A DNA stretch of 64,000 nucleotides, from contig CAXKVR010000043.1 of assembly GCA_964058845.1 (NCBI GenBank), positions 310,001-374,000 of the forward strand. Direction: 5' to 3'. The position numbers were made by a program, and so were the translations under genes. Numbering within the stretch: position 1 is the stretch's first letter; each line of letters opens with the position of its first letter. Positions 1 through 12,138 of the stretch are shown piece after piece. The notes beneath the pieces were generated by a model. That model was not told the DNA's origin, searched no databases, and worked only from the letters and a program-made list of their open reading frames with translations. This stretch comes from Carex sylvatica. Taxonomy: Eukaryota; Streptophyta; Magnoliopsida; Poales; Cyperaceae.

Positions 1-1521
1 TCCCCTGACCTGGACATAGACAAAGACAATAATGATATTGCCGAGGGTACAGAACGTAAAATTGAGACAGACAGGAAGAGTGTTACAACAGAGACTCCAG
101 TTCGACAATCTTCTAGAGTTTCTAGGAAAAGCTTGACGTAAGAAATTTGCAATACTTGTATTATACTTTTAATTTTCTTACAATTTTAGTTTGAAACTTA
201 CATCCCTATGCAACCAAGCCTCATCTTTGCAATTAGGCCTTAACTGAGCTCTCTTAATGATCAAGTTGATCAGATACCGCCTCAATTAAACTTCCACTTT
301 GCAATTAGACACCGCATATGGCCAACTTATCATCAAATCTAGCATCGAAATGATAATTCACATAATTGTACATTCATCATCCAGTTATGCAGAGTCATCT
401 CCTAGTGATGCTTCGGCTGATACTGATGATGAGGATAAACAGACACTTGCCGAGGTTTTGGGATCCAAAAACGTAAATGCACCTTCCAGCTCCAACTTAA
501 GAAATATCCTTCTTCAGTATATTTTTCTGTTTATGGGACACATTTTCATTCATTTACGTCAGCAGCATAATTGTCATTTAACCCAACTTTGTCTAAATTT
601 AATTTGGCTGTACAATTAAGCCAGAAGTTTGTTAGTTTGGTCTCAATGAACTTCCATGCAAGGAGAAAAAAATAAGTAAATATTTTCTGTTGTTATCCTT
701 AACTATTCGATTTATCTCACATACTGAAAGTGTGGAACAAAAACCTCCAATTCCTAATGCTACAGAGAGTTCACATGTGAAGGAAAAATCAAAAACAAGG
801 AAAACTTCAGAAGAAAATCCTTCAAGTAAAAAACCACGGGTTCAGTCTACTATCTCGAGCCTTTTCCAGAAAGCAGCAGAAAAAAAGGTGAAATTATAAT
901 TGGGTTTATAAATGTTTAGTACCATCTTCAATGATTGTTTTGTTCACATATCTTCTTATGTTAATGCAAATTTTAGGAGGGATCAAGTAAATCTGAGCAG
1001 TCAGAAAGCACAAGAAAAAGTGGTTAGTTCATTATTGAAATTTAAAAAGTTCATTTTATGTCTGGCAAAGTATATATGAACAAAAGATTGTTATCCTGAA
1101 TGCAGAGAGATCAACTCCAAGAAAAAACAAGTCTAAGGTACTCACTCGAAAATTACTTGTTTCTTTTTCAAAGAGACATCATCTGTTGCATATTTATTGG
1201 GTTTTTTTTATTCTGATTTGTCAGTCATAGCTATAGATTTTCTTTGTTGTTTTTAATGTTAATAGTTATACCACATATGTTTGCATTGTATATTAAATGA
1301 TCCAACTCTATCAAAAAAAATTCACTTCTGCAGGTAATAGAAATTGAAGAGATTTCAAGCGAATCTGAGGTCAGCTACTGTATAATTACAATCAAGTTTG
1401 AACACTGTATAGCAATTATTGAAAAGTGATACGCGTTTCTTTTAGTTTCTTATAATGAAATTTTTGTGATTTTTTTTAATAGGAACTAAAAGATGAAACT
1501 GATGAAGATTGGGCAGTGTGA
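1..1521 (+). CDS. 3' end of an unidentified nuclear-type protein gene (partial)
   Basis: Seven exons join in phase: 1-137, 385-516, 731-887, 977-1022, 1106-1137, 1334-1369 and 1483-1521 (TGA). The introns start with GT and end with AG. The 5' part of the gene lies before the window. The visible C-terminal part is low-complexity and highly charged, with basic clusters such as RQSSRVSRKS, SSKKPRV and STPRKNKSK alternating with acidic stretches (DTDDEDK, EIEEISSESE), and it ends DETDEDWAV. This composition fits a nuclear or chromatin protein tail. The segment QSTISSLF resembles a degenerate PCNA-interacting (PIP) box of the form QxxIxxLF, next to a basic stretch. No catalytic domain is visible and I do not recognise the family. 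The exon 2 donor at 517 was chosen because it alone keeps the frame into exon 3; an alternative donor at 473 looks better but leads to a stop. Confidence 0.6.
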
Positions 1522-2560
1522 TGTCTGTAGTCTGTTGTCGGATCCAAGGTGCCTAAACTCTTTCATTTATGAAAAAAAATTTACAACAATTTGTTCAATA
1601 TTATTGAACTGCAAGTTGTATCATCCTTGTGTATATTACCACGTGGTTAACTTTTGTTTTCTCTGTTCTATGACAACTTTCTGAGTACCTTTAAATTGAG
1701 AAAGCTGGTTATATTAAACCCTGATTCAGTACCTGGCAATGTGCTTGAGCAGTCTAGCTGGCTTGTGACAACATTCCTTTTTTTTTAATCACTTAGAAGT
1801 GCCAAAGCAACATATATATGAGAAGAGTTCTGAAATATTTCAATTTTTGCAGTACCAGTGTCTCTTCTCTTCATCTCAGAACTTCTATAGGGGATGGAAA
1901 TTAACATTGCTGAAGTTCATACACCAGATATGCAAGTTTTCATTGCAAGGTTAATGTTCTGTGATTGTATTCTTTGTCTAATTTTAATTTTACATTTATT
2001 GGAGTTTGAAGTTTTTTCAAATAGAGGTAGAGTATGTTGTACACTTGTATGTCATGATCCAAACCGTTATGTAGTTGTTTTGAAACTTCTCTTGTAGGGA
2101 AAAAAATTCTTAAGAATTAAATGGCATAAAATCATTGGGCCAGAGCTTTGTTACTCTTTTCCTTTTCTTTGGATTTGGGCTTTTTTACTCTCTAGTTGTT
2201 GAATGGAAAGAAAGTGTGAATGAGAAAATTGAGAGCATAGATAGGTCAAAATCGATATATGTATTTCTTATCTTCGAGTAAAAAGGGGATCTTCTTCTAC
2301 CGTTGTAACAGATATTGAATCCTTTTATCAATATTACTGGTTTATTAACCCCAAAATTAGTACTCAATAACTTCACTCCAGATCATAACATTGTAGTGTA
2401 CAATTGACTGTTTGGTAGGCTGAGCTCCCATTGCAAGCATGGACAAGTTTGCGATGCAGAAATGGTTACGTAATAAATTCTACCTTTTACTCGGTATTAC
2501 ACGAAAGAACAGAAAAGAATATAGTTCATTCATTTTTACTGTAAATTTAATTAATTTCGT
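1522..2560. other. 3' flank without a recognisable gene
   Basis: AT-rich sequence after the stop of the first gene, probably 3' UTR followed by intergenic DNA. Short open frames here have no recognisable domain and are not supported as genes. Confidence 0.5.
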
Positions 2561-4381
2561 GTAGCTTCTAGAACATACCAATGGTTGATTGAAATTGTCA
2601 ATTGGTAGTACCTTAAAAATCACGATCAGGTCACTATTCCAGTCCTGTAATTTAAAATAGAAGATCTAAAGAAAATATCTAGATTGACTTAAATTAATAT
2701 TGAACCTCCCATTCGCGTGGTATCGTTTAACTTACCTTAATTTATTCCATTAAAAAAAGCAAGTGGATATTAATTTGAAGACAAATTATTTTTGTTTATT
2801 ATAATTGCGGTGAGAACACCCCAATTAGTATTTTCCTTTCTTCATAATGCGTATCAAACCGATGTATTTTTGTTTATTTCTAACTCTTGGAGATGATTAA
2901 GGGGTTTTCTGAGTAGACAACATGGTATTTAATTTATTCATGCTGACTATGAAGGCTCTACACTAAATGAATAAATCAGCCAGATAATGGCCAATTGGCA
3001 ATTGCCTTTCTATTTGATAAATTCAATTGGATAATTGGTCGATGTCATACCTAATTTATGTTGAGAATTGAAACCGTGATGTTGGCTTATTTATTTATTT
3101 ATATCATCAAATTAAGCAAAATGGCACTTTGCAAATTGAATGATTTGTTCAGTTGTTTTCTTTCCAAGAGATTTATTGTGCTACGTTTCTGTTCATCTTT
3201 TCCTTTTCTGAACATAACTTTGTAATTCTAGCTTTTCTTTGTTTGAGAAAATCCTTTGATTTCTGATAGTGAGGCATTCTGATAAGCCAGCTCAAGAAAA
3301 GATGCAAAGATAACTTGAATCATGCTAAGACTTGATGTCACAGCTGATGATAGTACATGCTAATTATATTTGATTTACCACGCCGTTGACAGTTGATAAA
3401 AGATTGGATCTGAAGGCAGCACAACTATTAGTACAATTTATCCCAATAATTGAAATAATTCTCTTATTAGTACATTTTTCATACAAGTGTTGGCTGTGTT
3501 TTGTTTACCACTGAAAATACCAAGATCAGTATAATTCTCTTATTAGTACAATTTTACCCCAATAATCGAAATAATTAAACTAGACTTGCGCTCTTTTTTT
3601 TTTGAGAGAGATTGGTAGTGGCTACCAATCGGTACAAAGGAAAAACAAAAATACAAAAAATTAAATTACATCCATCCCATGAACACGCTAACCCATTTTA
3701 TGCTTGACTTGCGGTCTTAATTTGATAAATTGAACTGAAACCAAAAGTAGTAATTTACTAATACCGAACTGTGCCAGCTGATTCAAAATTAAATTTGTAA
3801 TGGAGACCTAGCTACTAATTGAGACAGCAAAAGCTCTCTTATATAGAACGATTAGATTAGTCATTTTCGTATTTATTTTATGATTGCAAGATTAATTGAC
3901 AAATGTTTGTGACTTCGTTCAACTGACAACAAGAACATCTGATTAGATTAAAAGCCAAACAAAAAGAAGCAACTTCCATTAAAACTTTCTCGGACATGCA
4001 TCTCATTAATTAATTATTACCACATATGAAATTAAACAACTTGTGCGAAATTCAACCAAAAATTAAACTCTTCTTCACAGGTTCACTAAAATTAACTTAA
4101 CATAACCATAATTACAACAAAATCTTTTGGGTTTTGACAGTAAAGTTTGGCACCTTTATTGATTCATTCCCTCATCAAACATCTACAAAAAAAGGGGGCG
4201 GTTTCTGAGCTCTCTTATTGAGGCTGCACAATACAATCTTGCCAAAAAAAAAAGGCTGCATGTCAACCAAATCCGCAAGGATTTCTCAACTCATACAAAT
4301 GCCAAACCCCAAAACATCCTCATAGTCATAGATCATAAAAGACCTCATATTTACATTAAACAAAGAAACAAGATGAGCTAA

Positions 4382-5346
4382 TTATTCTCGGGACACCACC
4401 AATTTGGACCCTCCACAGCTCACAATCCATGGATGCTCTGCACACAAAAAATAAATCAAGAAATAAGTACCAAAAATCACCTATCCATGGATGCTCAGTC
4501 AGATTTATATATAAAAAATAAGGAGAATTAAATACTAAATTCATGGAACTTACTTAGAGCTTGCTCAGCAGAGAACCTCCTGCTGACATCTCGCGAAAGC
4601 ATCCGACGAAGCAAATCCTTCGCCATTGGCGAAACCCACCCGAATTTCCTTGTTGGAAACCTAAGGTTAGCACGCAACACGGCTTCAAAAATGTCCCCGG
4701 CCGACTCCCCGTCAAAAGGCGCCATACCGGACAACATCATATATATCACCACACCGGCACTCCACACATCCACTTTCTCGCTGTACCGCCTTCCTGCAAT
4801 CACCTCCGGAGCAACATAGTACGGCGTACCCACAATCCCTTCCATCTTTTCCTCTCCGTCCAATCCACCAAACCACGCGGCCGAGCCGAAATCGGTCAAT
4901 TTCAACTTCCCGTCCATGTCGAACATAACATTGTCGGGCTTCACATCCCGATGTGCAACCCCTCGACGGTGACATGACGCGATCGCTTCCAACAAGTCAG
5001 CGGCTAGAGCTGCCGCCTCTGGTTCAGGGAGCGGCGCGTCAGAGGAGATGCGGTCAAGGAGGTCGTTACCAGAACAGAGGTCAAGTACTAGATAAATCGA
5101 CGACTCATCTTCAAAGGAGTCATGTAAGGAAACAACATGCAGGTTTCCAGAGGAGGCGATGCGATGCAACTTTGATTCGTGCTCAACGCACTGACGGTCG
5201 TAGGAATCCGCAAGAAGTGACTTGTCGATGAATTTGACAGCAAGAGATTCACTGGTGCGGCGAGAGAAGCAGCGAGAGACGGTGCCAAAGCGGCCCCTGC
5301 CGATCTCTTGTCCGACCTCGTACTGTTTGTTGAATTGCTCGGTCAT
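4382..5346 (-). CDS. PPCK: Phosphoenolpyruvate carboxylase kinase, left copy
   Basis: Two exons, 4554-5346 and 4382-4437, with a 116-bp GT-AG intron, give a 282-residue protein ending KHPWIVSCGGSKLVVSRE. It is a minimal Ser/Thr kinase domain: glycine loop GRGRFG (residues 16-21), Lys38, HRDVKPDN (132-139), DFG (152-154) and GTPYYVAPE (173-181), with no regulatory or EF-hand extension. The stretches RANLRFPTR and DVSRRFSAEQAL, the length and the single intron near the 3' end are typical of PEP carboxylase kinases. These phosphorylate an N-terminal serine of cytosolic PEP carboxylase and relieve malate inhibition; the family is controlled mainly by transcription and turnover. If the intron is retained, translation stops after QALSKFHEFSI (272 residues). 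A TATA-like stretch lies near 5417-5429 and a CT-rich microsatellite fills the 5' UTR. AATAAA is at 4155-4160 on this strand. The reading is identical to the right copy at 24018. Confidence 0.93.
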
Positions 5347-5384
5347 GAGATGTTTCTTTCTTTCTTTCTTTCTTCTTTCTTTCT
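5347..5384 (-). repeat. CT-rich (CTTT)n microsatellite in the PPCK 5' leader
   Basis: A run of tttc units directly upstream of the start codon of the left PPCK copy; on the coding strand it is a GAAA-rich leader. The right copy lacks it and has only a short unrepeated leader there, so the microsatellite expanded after duplication and lies just outside the identical block. Confidence 0.75.
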
Positions 5385-6503
5385 TGGGTTGTTGCTAGTT
5401 TGAGGTAAGAATGAGGGGTATATATAAATCAACGCAGAGCAGCAGGGTGGAATTTTAGATTCTAGAGGAATATTCTATTTCCAATTTCTTGGAAGGTCGG
5501 TTTGATCCGACGGCTATAATCGTTGTGTTTTATGAGACGAATAACTTACTTGCTTACGTCAGCTATATAGGAGTCTATTACTATTGGAGACTAGGGGTTT
5601 GCTAACGGGTAGGGTACGGGCGGGTCAGGTATACCCGGGGTCGGGTACGGGTATGGGTCGGTACGGGTATCACGGGTATATGAGTATCACGGGTCGGATA
5701 TCACGGGTATTTTTTTCAAAACCCGTACCCTTCCGTCTTATACCCGTGCCCGTGGTACCCTTGATGGGTAGGGCGGTCCGGATAGGGTACCCGGTCCGGT
5801 TTATTTTTTATTTTATTTTTTTTCTCTCTGTTTTTTTTTTTCTCTGTTTTTTTTTTCTCTGTTTTTTTTTCTGTTTTTTTCCGTTATTTTTTTACGGTGT
5901 TGTACGAATATCATTACGTGTTTATAATTCAACTTTTAAAATCAAAATAGTTCAATATCAAATAGTGTATATAAATAAATAAAATTTGTAATTTATATAT
6001 AAAAATTATTCATGCAAAAATTTGTATATTTATTCAGCTAAATACAAATATATTTATTTATTTCTTTACACCAGTCATTTTATTTTATTTTCAAACTTTC
6101 ATTCTAATTATATAGTTTCATAATTTATTTATATCTATAATATATTATAAACGTTCATTTATTTTTAATAGGTTACATAAAATATAAATTAAAAATATAA
6201 TTAAATCAGAAACTTTAAAAGAATAAAATAAAAATAAAAAATTTCTTAAATCAATTACTTTAAAAATAATTATGAATTATTTTAAAATAATAGATTAAAA
6301 AATAAAAGTTACCCTCCTCCTTAATTCCGGGCTTGGGACCGGCTATGTAAAATAACATAGGCGGAGTTCTAATTTTTTTTTTGTTAGTAATTCTTCTTTA
6401 AAATAGATAATTTAAAAACTAATTGAAATGTTTAGAAATTTATAATTTAAAAAATAACCATAAAAATTAAAAGAGGTTAGAAATTTATACCGACACTACC
6501 TAT

Positions 6504-7399
6504 TTAGTAGTTTGGATTCATATACCATTGTTCGCTCTCTTCGGCACCGTCAGAATTCGAATTAGCCTCACGTCGCGCCTCGGTACCGCTTTCTTCAGTG
6601 TCAGCTTCAGATGATGATGGTTGTTGAGGCACATGTTGCGTACGCTCTTCAGCAGCAATCCAATCCTTCAAGCACACAAGTCTCTCAAAAACATGTGCAC
6701 CCAACTTACTTCGTTTATCGGAGAGGATCATGTTCGCCGAACTGAAACAACTTTCAGAAGGGACGGTTGATACGGGCACGGCAAATACGTCGCGGGCCAT
6801 CATCGCCAGCGTTGGTAAGGAACTTTGATGCCTCCTCCACCATGCCATCACGTCAAGTCCTTGTTCACTTTCGTTGATCATCGATATATAGCCCAATAAC
6901 TCGTTTGTGGATGTGTGCGGTTGGCTCTCCGACTGAAAATCTGCTAATAATCCACCACTGCTAGTGCTCCTAAAAGTGGAACTACTAAACAATTAAAAAA
7001 ATTAGTAGACAAATAATGTAGATATTATAAATAATAAAGATTGAAAACACATGTATACTTATATTCATACCTAGGGGCGGCACGGGACGAAACTGGGTTT
7101 CGGTTGTCACTCATTCTTGAGTGGTATATGTTAAACATCTCATCGAATTTCAAATTCACGTAAGCCTCCACCCCGATTGAGTCTAAATGTAAATTCTGTT
7201 TGTACCTCTCAACTACTTTGATCGTGTAAAACTTCTTGTATGCCGGGTGGAGGCAGTTTGTGATAATGGCTAGAAGAGGTACATCTTCCCAATATTTTAG
7301 GAATTTTTGTTTCATGGCATCTACAATTGACGTGAGAGATGCATCATAGATTTCAGCTTGTTCCAATTCGCAATACACCTTGGAGATGTCATCTTGCAC
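6504..7399 (-). pseudogene. hAT transposase, C-terminal part (N-terminus missing)
   Basis: Two minus-strand open segments, 7071-7399 and 6504-6984, join across a short GT-AG intron (6985-7070). The upstream segment contains the hAT core feature LAIITNCLHPAYK. The downstream one carries the hAT C-terminal dimerisation domain: VMAWWRRHQSSLPTLAMMARDVFAVPVSTVPSE is recognisable in pieces, with the hallmark WW..., PVSTVPSE and CFSSANMILSDKRSKL. No BED zinc finger and no N-terminal catalytic half were found between 7400 and the 3' end of the element; AT-rich repeats fill that space. The product would therefore lack DNA-binding and part of the catalytic domain. Confidence 0.82.
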
Positions 7400-7534
7400 A
7401 GAATCACGATGAGATGATATTTATTAAACCTATTCAAAATAATAAATGTAAATTACTTGACATATTAAAAAAATATATGTAACCTTTTTATTTCACCTAT
7501 TCAAAATAATTCTAACATACATTTAAAAATAAAA

Positions 7535-7705
7535 AACAGAAATTAAAAAACAGAAATTAAAAAACAGAATTTAAAAAACAGAAATTAAAAAACAGATTTT
7601 AAAAAACAAAATTTAAAAAACAGAAATTAAAAAACAGAAATTAAAAAACAGAATTTAAAAAACAGAATTTAAAAAACAGAATTTAAAAAACAGAATTTAA
7701 AAACA
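7535..7705. repeat. AT-rich tandem repeat inside the hAT element
   Basis: About eleven imperfect copies of a 14-15 bp unit of the type AAAAAACAGAAATT lie in the part of the hAT element where the N-terminal transposase exon would be expected. Confidence 0.85.
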
Positions 7706-8458
7706 AATATAATTACTTGACATATTCAAATCTAACATAAACTAAATAAATCTAACAAATCTAATTACTTAATAAATTTCACAAACCTAACAAATGACAA
7801 ATCTAATTACTTAATATTCAATAAATCTAGCATAAACTAAATGTACTCTACAAAAATAAATTAATCTAAAATGAAATAAATGTTACCTTTAAATCTCGCA
7901 AAAAAAATTTGCGAGAGGTGCCGAACTTCGTAATTCCGTTTGCGGATTTGTATAATAAATTAAATTTACAACTATATTTTTTTTAAACAACAAATTAAAA
8001 AATTGTGAATAATTAAATTGGAGAATTGAGATTGAGAGAATGAGAGATGAGAGAATGAGAGTGTGAATTTTTTGAGAGGAAGAGGGGGTATTTAAAGAAA
8101 ATATTGGGAGGGAATAAAATTTGAAAAAAAAAAACCGATGGGACGTTGGGTCCGGCCGGTCGGGGTTGATTAGACCGGTCCGGGCCCGGTTGAACCGGCG
8201 GCAAATTCGAAATTTTAAAAAAATTTGAATTTTTAATGGGTCGGGTACGAGTTGGGTCGGGTGGGTACGGACGTAATTCGGGCCGGATTTGCCTGGGTTT
8301 TGAACCAAATAACCGTACCCTACCGTTTTATGCCCGTACCCGTGTACCCATTTACCCGACCCATACCCGGGCTCGAGCACGGATACCCCGGGTACCGGGC
8401 ACGGGCGGATCAGATACGGGCCGCCCGACCCGGGTTCTTGCAAAAGCCTATGGGAGAC

Positions 8459-10740
8459 CCTTGGCCTTGATTAGGAATTCTAGGGGGAGGAAAGAGGAAT
8501 ATGTATATATAGTTTGCTTGTTTTCCAAGGCAATTGAATATGCATGCATGCATTGTTGGAGTTGAAGACAATTAGCGAGTCTTACCCGTTTTACATTTAC
8601 AATCAAACCGTTGGCTTTGATGGTTTTTACAATCGGGAGAAAAATGAAACAGATGCATGGCATTTATATTAAAGCTGTTAGGGTTTATACATGGTTTCAT
8701 TAAAGCTTGTTACCTTGGTTTTTTTTGTGATTCAACAAGTAGTATCAGAGCGCGCATTTTGTCTCTCAACATGCATATGTCATATCTAATATTTTACTTT
8801 GTAAAAAACATAAATAAATAAAAAATTAAAGAATCAGTTAAAAATACAAATATTTATTATTGTTCGTGCGCGGATATGGAAGGCCAGGAATGATATTTAC
8901 ATTATCCACCGCATTTGTATACCAAAATATTTAAGATATACACATATATATATCTCGGAATAATAAAGGTTCTTAAGGCTAAAAAAAATAAATAGTATTT
9001 TTAAGCATTACCATATGTTGTATGCAGCAAAAATTTCAGGTGCGCATTCTTCTAGGCAGTGTTGACAAAGGTGTAGTCACACTCGCTCTACTGCTATGTT
9101 TGCATATTAAGAGAAAAGAATGAACAAGCCAATTGACTTGCTAATAAGGCGCAAATTGAATATTTCGCAACTACTTATTTTACTTTTCTTCTTCTCTTTA
9201 ATTTTTAGCAGTGAGAGATTTTACAAGTAGTTCAGTATATAGGATATTATCTTTGTGTAATAAAAATATCTATGCTGGAACAAACTTGTAATTTGCTATG
9301 ATGTTAAATGAAATTGTCTAAGAGCTTACAAAAAAAAAATATATATATATATATATACACACACATATGTAGTATCAAATTTGATTGATGCAACTTCTAT
9401 TAACTTGGTTGTTTTCCGAATTTCATCTCGAAAAAAATATATCCTAAATGAAAAGTTAATTTTGAGAATAAAATAATTTCAATTGATAATTATTTTTTAT
9501 CCTAAAATTCGTAGCACAAATAATATTTTATGAAACATTAAAATCATATACACAAAATAATATATTTTGATAACAATGTTATTGATCATGCAGTAATTCA
9601 ACATAGGAACAAAAAAAAATTACATTATTTTAATAATTATATCTTATGCACATCAAATGCATATTTTTTTTTTAAAATTTGAAGATAGAAATATTATATA
9701 AAAGTCATTTGATTAAAATATAAAAAAAATGAAACGAATAAAAATGTCTGAATAATATTCAAAGTCATGACTATATGGAATATGAATTTTGAGGGATTTG
9801 GGTATGGACCCGATAAGGACCTGTGGTTGATTTGATGGTCTCTTTTTGAATTTGATTTTGGACTGGTCAATGGTCAAATGTTTAGAACCTTAATTTGGTG
9901 TTGCATTTTGATTCTTGCATGCCAGACTGAGACTGCCAGTATGCCACTGTTCCTCTGACTCTGAAATCTGAATAGATTAGGCGGGCAGGCGGGCAGGCGG
10001 GCAGGCGGCTAGCTTCTCTCTTCGTTCTTCACGGAAAGTTGTAACGGAACGGAACACTTAATGGTTATGCAAGTAAAATAATTATTATCAATAAATCATA
10101 AAGATGTTTACCATCCTCGTAAAATAATATGTTGTTTAAGATATTATTTGAAGTATGTCATTCATCAATTTCATTCCAATTTTTAATTTAATTAAGCAAA
10201 TTGTTGGAAGCTTTCTCATATTTAAAAAAGAAAAGAAAAGAAGAAGAAGTAATAATTGATTTGGTAACTGAATGCTAAACTGGTATTGTATATTTGTATA
10301 GCATTAAAGTTAATGTTCTTGAAAAATTAAAACAATAAAAGAAAAACACTGGAAACCACCTCAATGGTGGAGATGTGTTCCGGGCCCACTATCCGACCAA
10401 CTTGTATATTTTCTTTTCTTTTTTGTTTTCTAGTGGACGTGGTTGCAAACGTACCGCTCTGAGTAACGGCGTCTTATAGCCGTTGGAAATTGTAACGGAA
10501 GCAGTCAAAGGGTAACGCTATACAAAAGAGCGTATCTATTCTTTCTCGCCTACCAACTCACCTGATAATCTGATATGATAAGAGTGGGAACGGAATGTGA
10601 TGCTTCCATGAAATCTTACCTTATTTTATTATTAGAAAAGAAACAAATATTTTAAAAGAATTGAAAGATAATAATTGGAAGGAATGAGGAATCACATCAA
10701 ATTCGCTAAAATACCCCAGGCGATTTCCAAGACGGAGGGA
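8459..10740. other. Intergenic part of the left arm
   Basis: No gene is recognisable. The start (8459-8560) matches the right arm near 22890-22940, and 9790-9940 matches 21250-21390, both inverted. A short minisatellite of GGCGGGCA units lies at about 9978-10010. The rest is AT-rich. Confidence 0.6.
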
Positions 10741-10778
10741 AAGGAAGCGCTACCTTGACCGTCAAGAGTCACCCACCA

Positions 10779-12138
10779 TGAACACTAGAGCCAACAAACC
10801 TCTCAGCCAAGACCATCTTCTCCAAAGACACCACCGGGAACTCACTACTTCATTTCTCCCCACTGCCCATCCCAACTTAGGTTCCCACCCTCTGCTGCCT
10901 ATCCTTAATGGAGAGGGAGATGTTTCAAATGTTGTCGGACTGGCCACACGTCCTTCAAGTGCAGGAATCCGAACAAGTGCGGTATGTGTTGGACGGACGG
11001 GCATATTTCCAGTAAGTGCACACAACAGATCCTAAACCCGGCAGCCAGGCCTTTCTACCCGGTTTTGAAACCCCTCAAGCCGCCTGAGGAGGAACCCTTG
11101 TTTGCTGAACTCCTCAACGTAGCCAACCCATCTGTGCACACAGAATTCCCAACTGAAAGGATAAAAAAGACATTTTTTTTTGTTGACAGAGATGATGCCT
11201 ACTTCAAGGAGCTAGCTCGTCTCTCCAACTGGATCCTTTTTCTGGATGATTTTGTAAAAGTTGAAGCTTTTATTCTTAATGTGCTCTTCTTGGTTGATTG
11301 GAGATGGCTCCAGAGTTTCTTTTTGGTTTGATGCATAGGACAGCGAGCCTATAGTCAACCAAAATGAAAATTATAGACCCCATTTTCCTTTACTGTCACT
11401 CAAAGAAGCCCGCCCATTACTTCAAACCATTGCTCCCCAAATCCCACTTAATTCCACAAATGAAGAAGACACAATAAGATGGAATTTGACATTAAGTGAC
11501 ACGTATACATCTGGTGTGTACAGGGCTTTGAGGGAAGTAGGCAAAAACAGATGGAAATTCAGGAAAATTTGGGGTGCAAGGGTGCCACCCTCTGTCAGAC
11601 TTTTTGGTTGTTTGTTTCTCAAAAATAAAATTCTGACAAGGAATGTGTTACGAAGAAGGAACATTAACTGCGAGACTAATTGTCCGATGTGCAATTCTGA
11701 AAATCGCAAGACAGTTGCTCATCTACTTTTCACCTGCCCCTATGCATTACAAGTATGGAACATAGTACAACACTCAGCCATGAAACGCTTGCTGGTACCA
11801 GTACTGATATCGGGACAGTCAGTACTGGATATTTGGGAGAAGTCATGGGAAGCAGTGAAGCATCAGACATCACTGACAAAGGATGAATGGTTAAACCGTA
11901 TGTTATGTGTGTGCTGGTGGCTGTGGCGCCAGAGAAAGCTTTCAATAATATACGGATGGGAGCAGAGGTACTAGGAGATAAAATAATGCAGGAGGGAGAG
12001 CTTTGCTTCAAGTATTATTAGTGTTAAGGCCTGGTTTGCAATTTATGTTAATTGCAGGACCAAGTTGTAAATTTTAATTTTCATTGTACTATTGACCGTC
12101 TTTGTCAATGATCTCAAAAAAAAAAAAAAAAAAAAAAA
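10779..12138 (+). pseudogene. Internally deleted LINE (non-LTR) retrotransposon
   Basis: An open frame at 10921-11331 contains two CCHC zinc knuckles, CFKCCRTGHTSFKC and CGMCWTDGHISSKC, typical of plant LINE ORF1. A second frame at 11486-11974 carries the zf-RVT region that ends plant LINE ORF2: RVPPSVRLFGCLFLKNKILT, then CPMCNSENRKTVAHLLFTCPYA and VCWWLWRQRKLSIIYG. The endonuclease and reverse transcriptase that should lie between are missing. A run of about 20 A at 12117-12138 is the probable 3' tail. An ATG-led frame starts at 10779 but shifts before the zinc knuckles. I could not find a convincing target duplication, so the 5' edge is uncertain. Confidence 0.75.

Larger units (their letters stand above)
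5592..8450 (-). mobile_element. Decayed hAT-family DNA transposon
   Basis: The element starts TAGGGGTTTGC and its other end reads TAGGCTTTTGC on the opposite strand. It is flanked by 8-bp target duplications TTGGAGAC (5584-5591) and TGGGAGAC (8451-8458), which differ at one base. Both ends carry dense direct and inverted copies of CGGGTA, as in subterminal transposase-binding regions of hAT elements. The 2.86-kb element encodes only the C-terminal half of a transposase (6504-7399, minus strand). It sits about 245 bp upstream of the PPCK start codon in the left arm and is absent from the right arm. Confidence 0.88.

Noticed and set aside
3601..3660. Hairpin GATTGGTAG/CTACCAATC near a T run, considered as a Helitron 3' end
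   Set aside because: No CTRR terminus or other Helitron sign follows.
4561..5288. Other-frame open frames across PPCK (mirrored at 24076-24803)
   Set aside because: Shadows of the kinase exon, appearing twice only because the gene is duplicated.
5584..5982. Open frames over the hAT terminal regions (also 7889-8565)
   Set aside because: They translate the CGGGTA-rich subterminal repeats; no domain and bounded by transposon ends.
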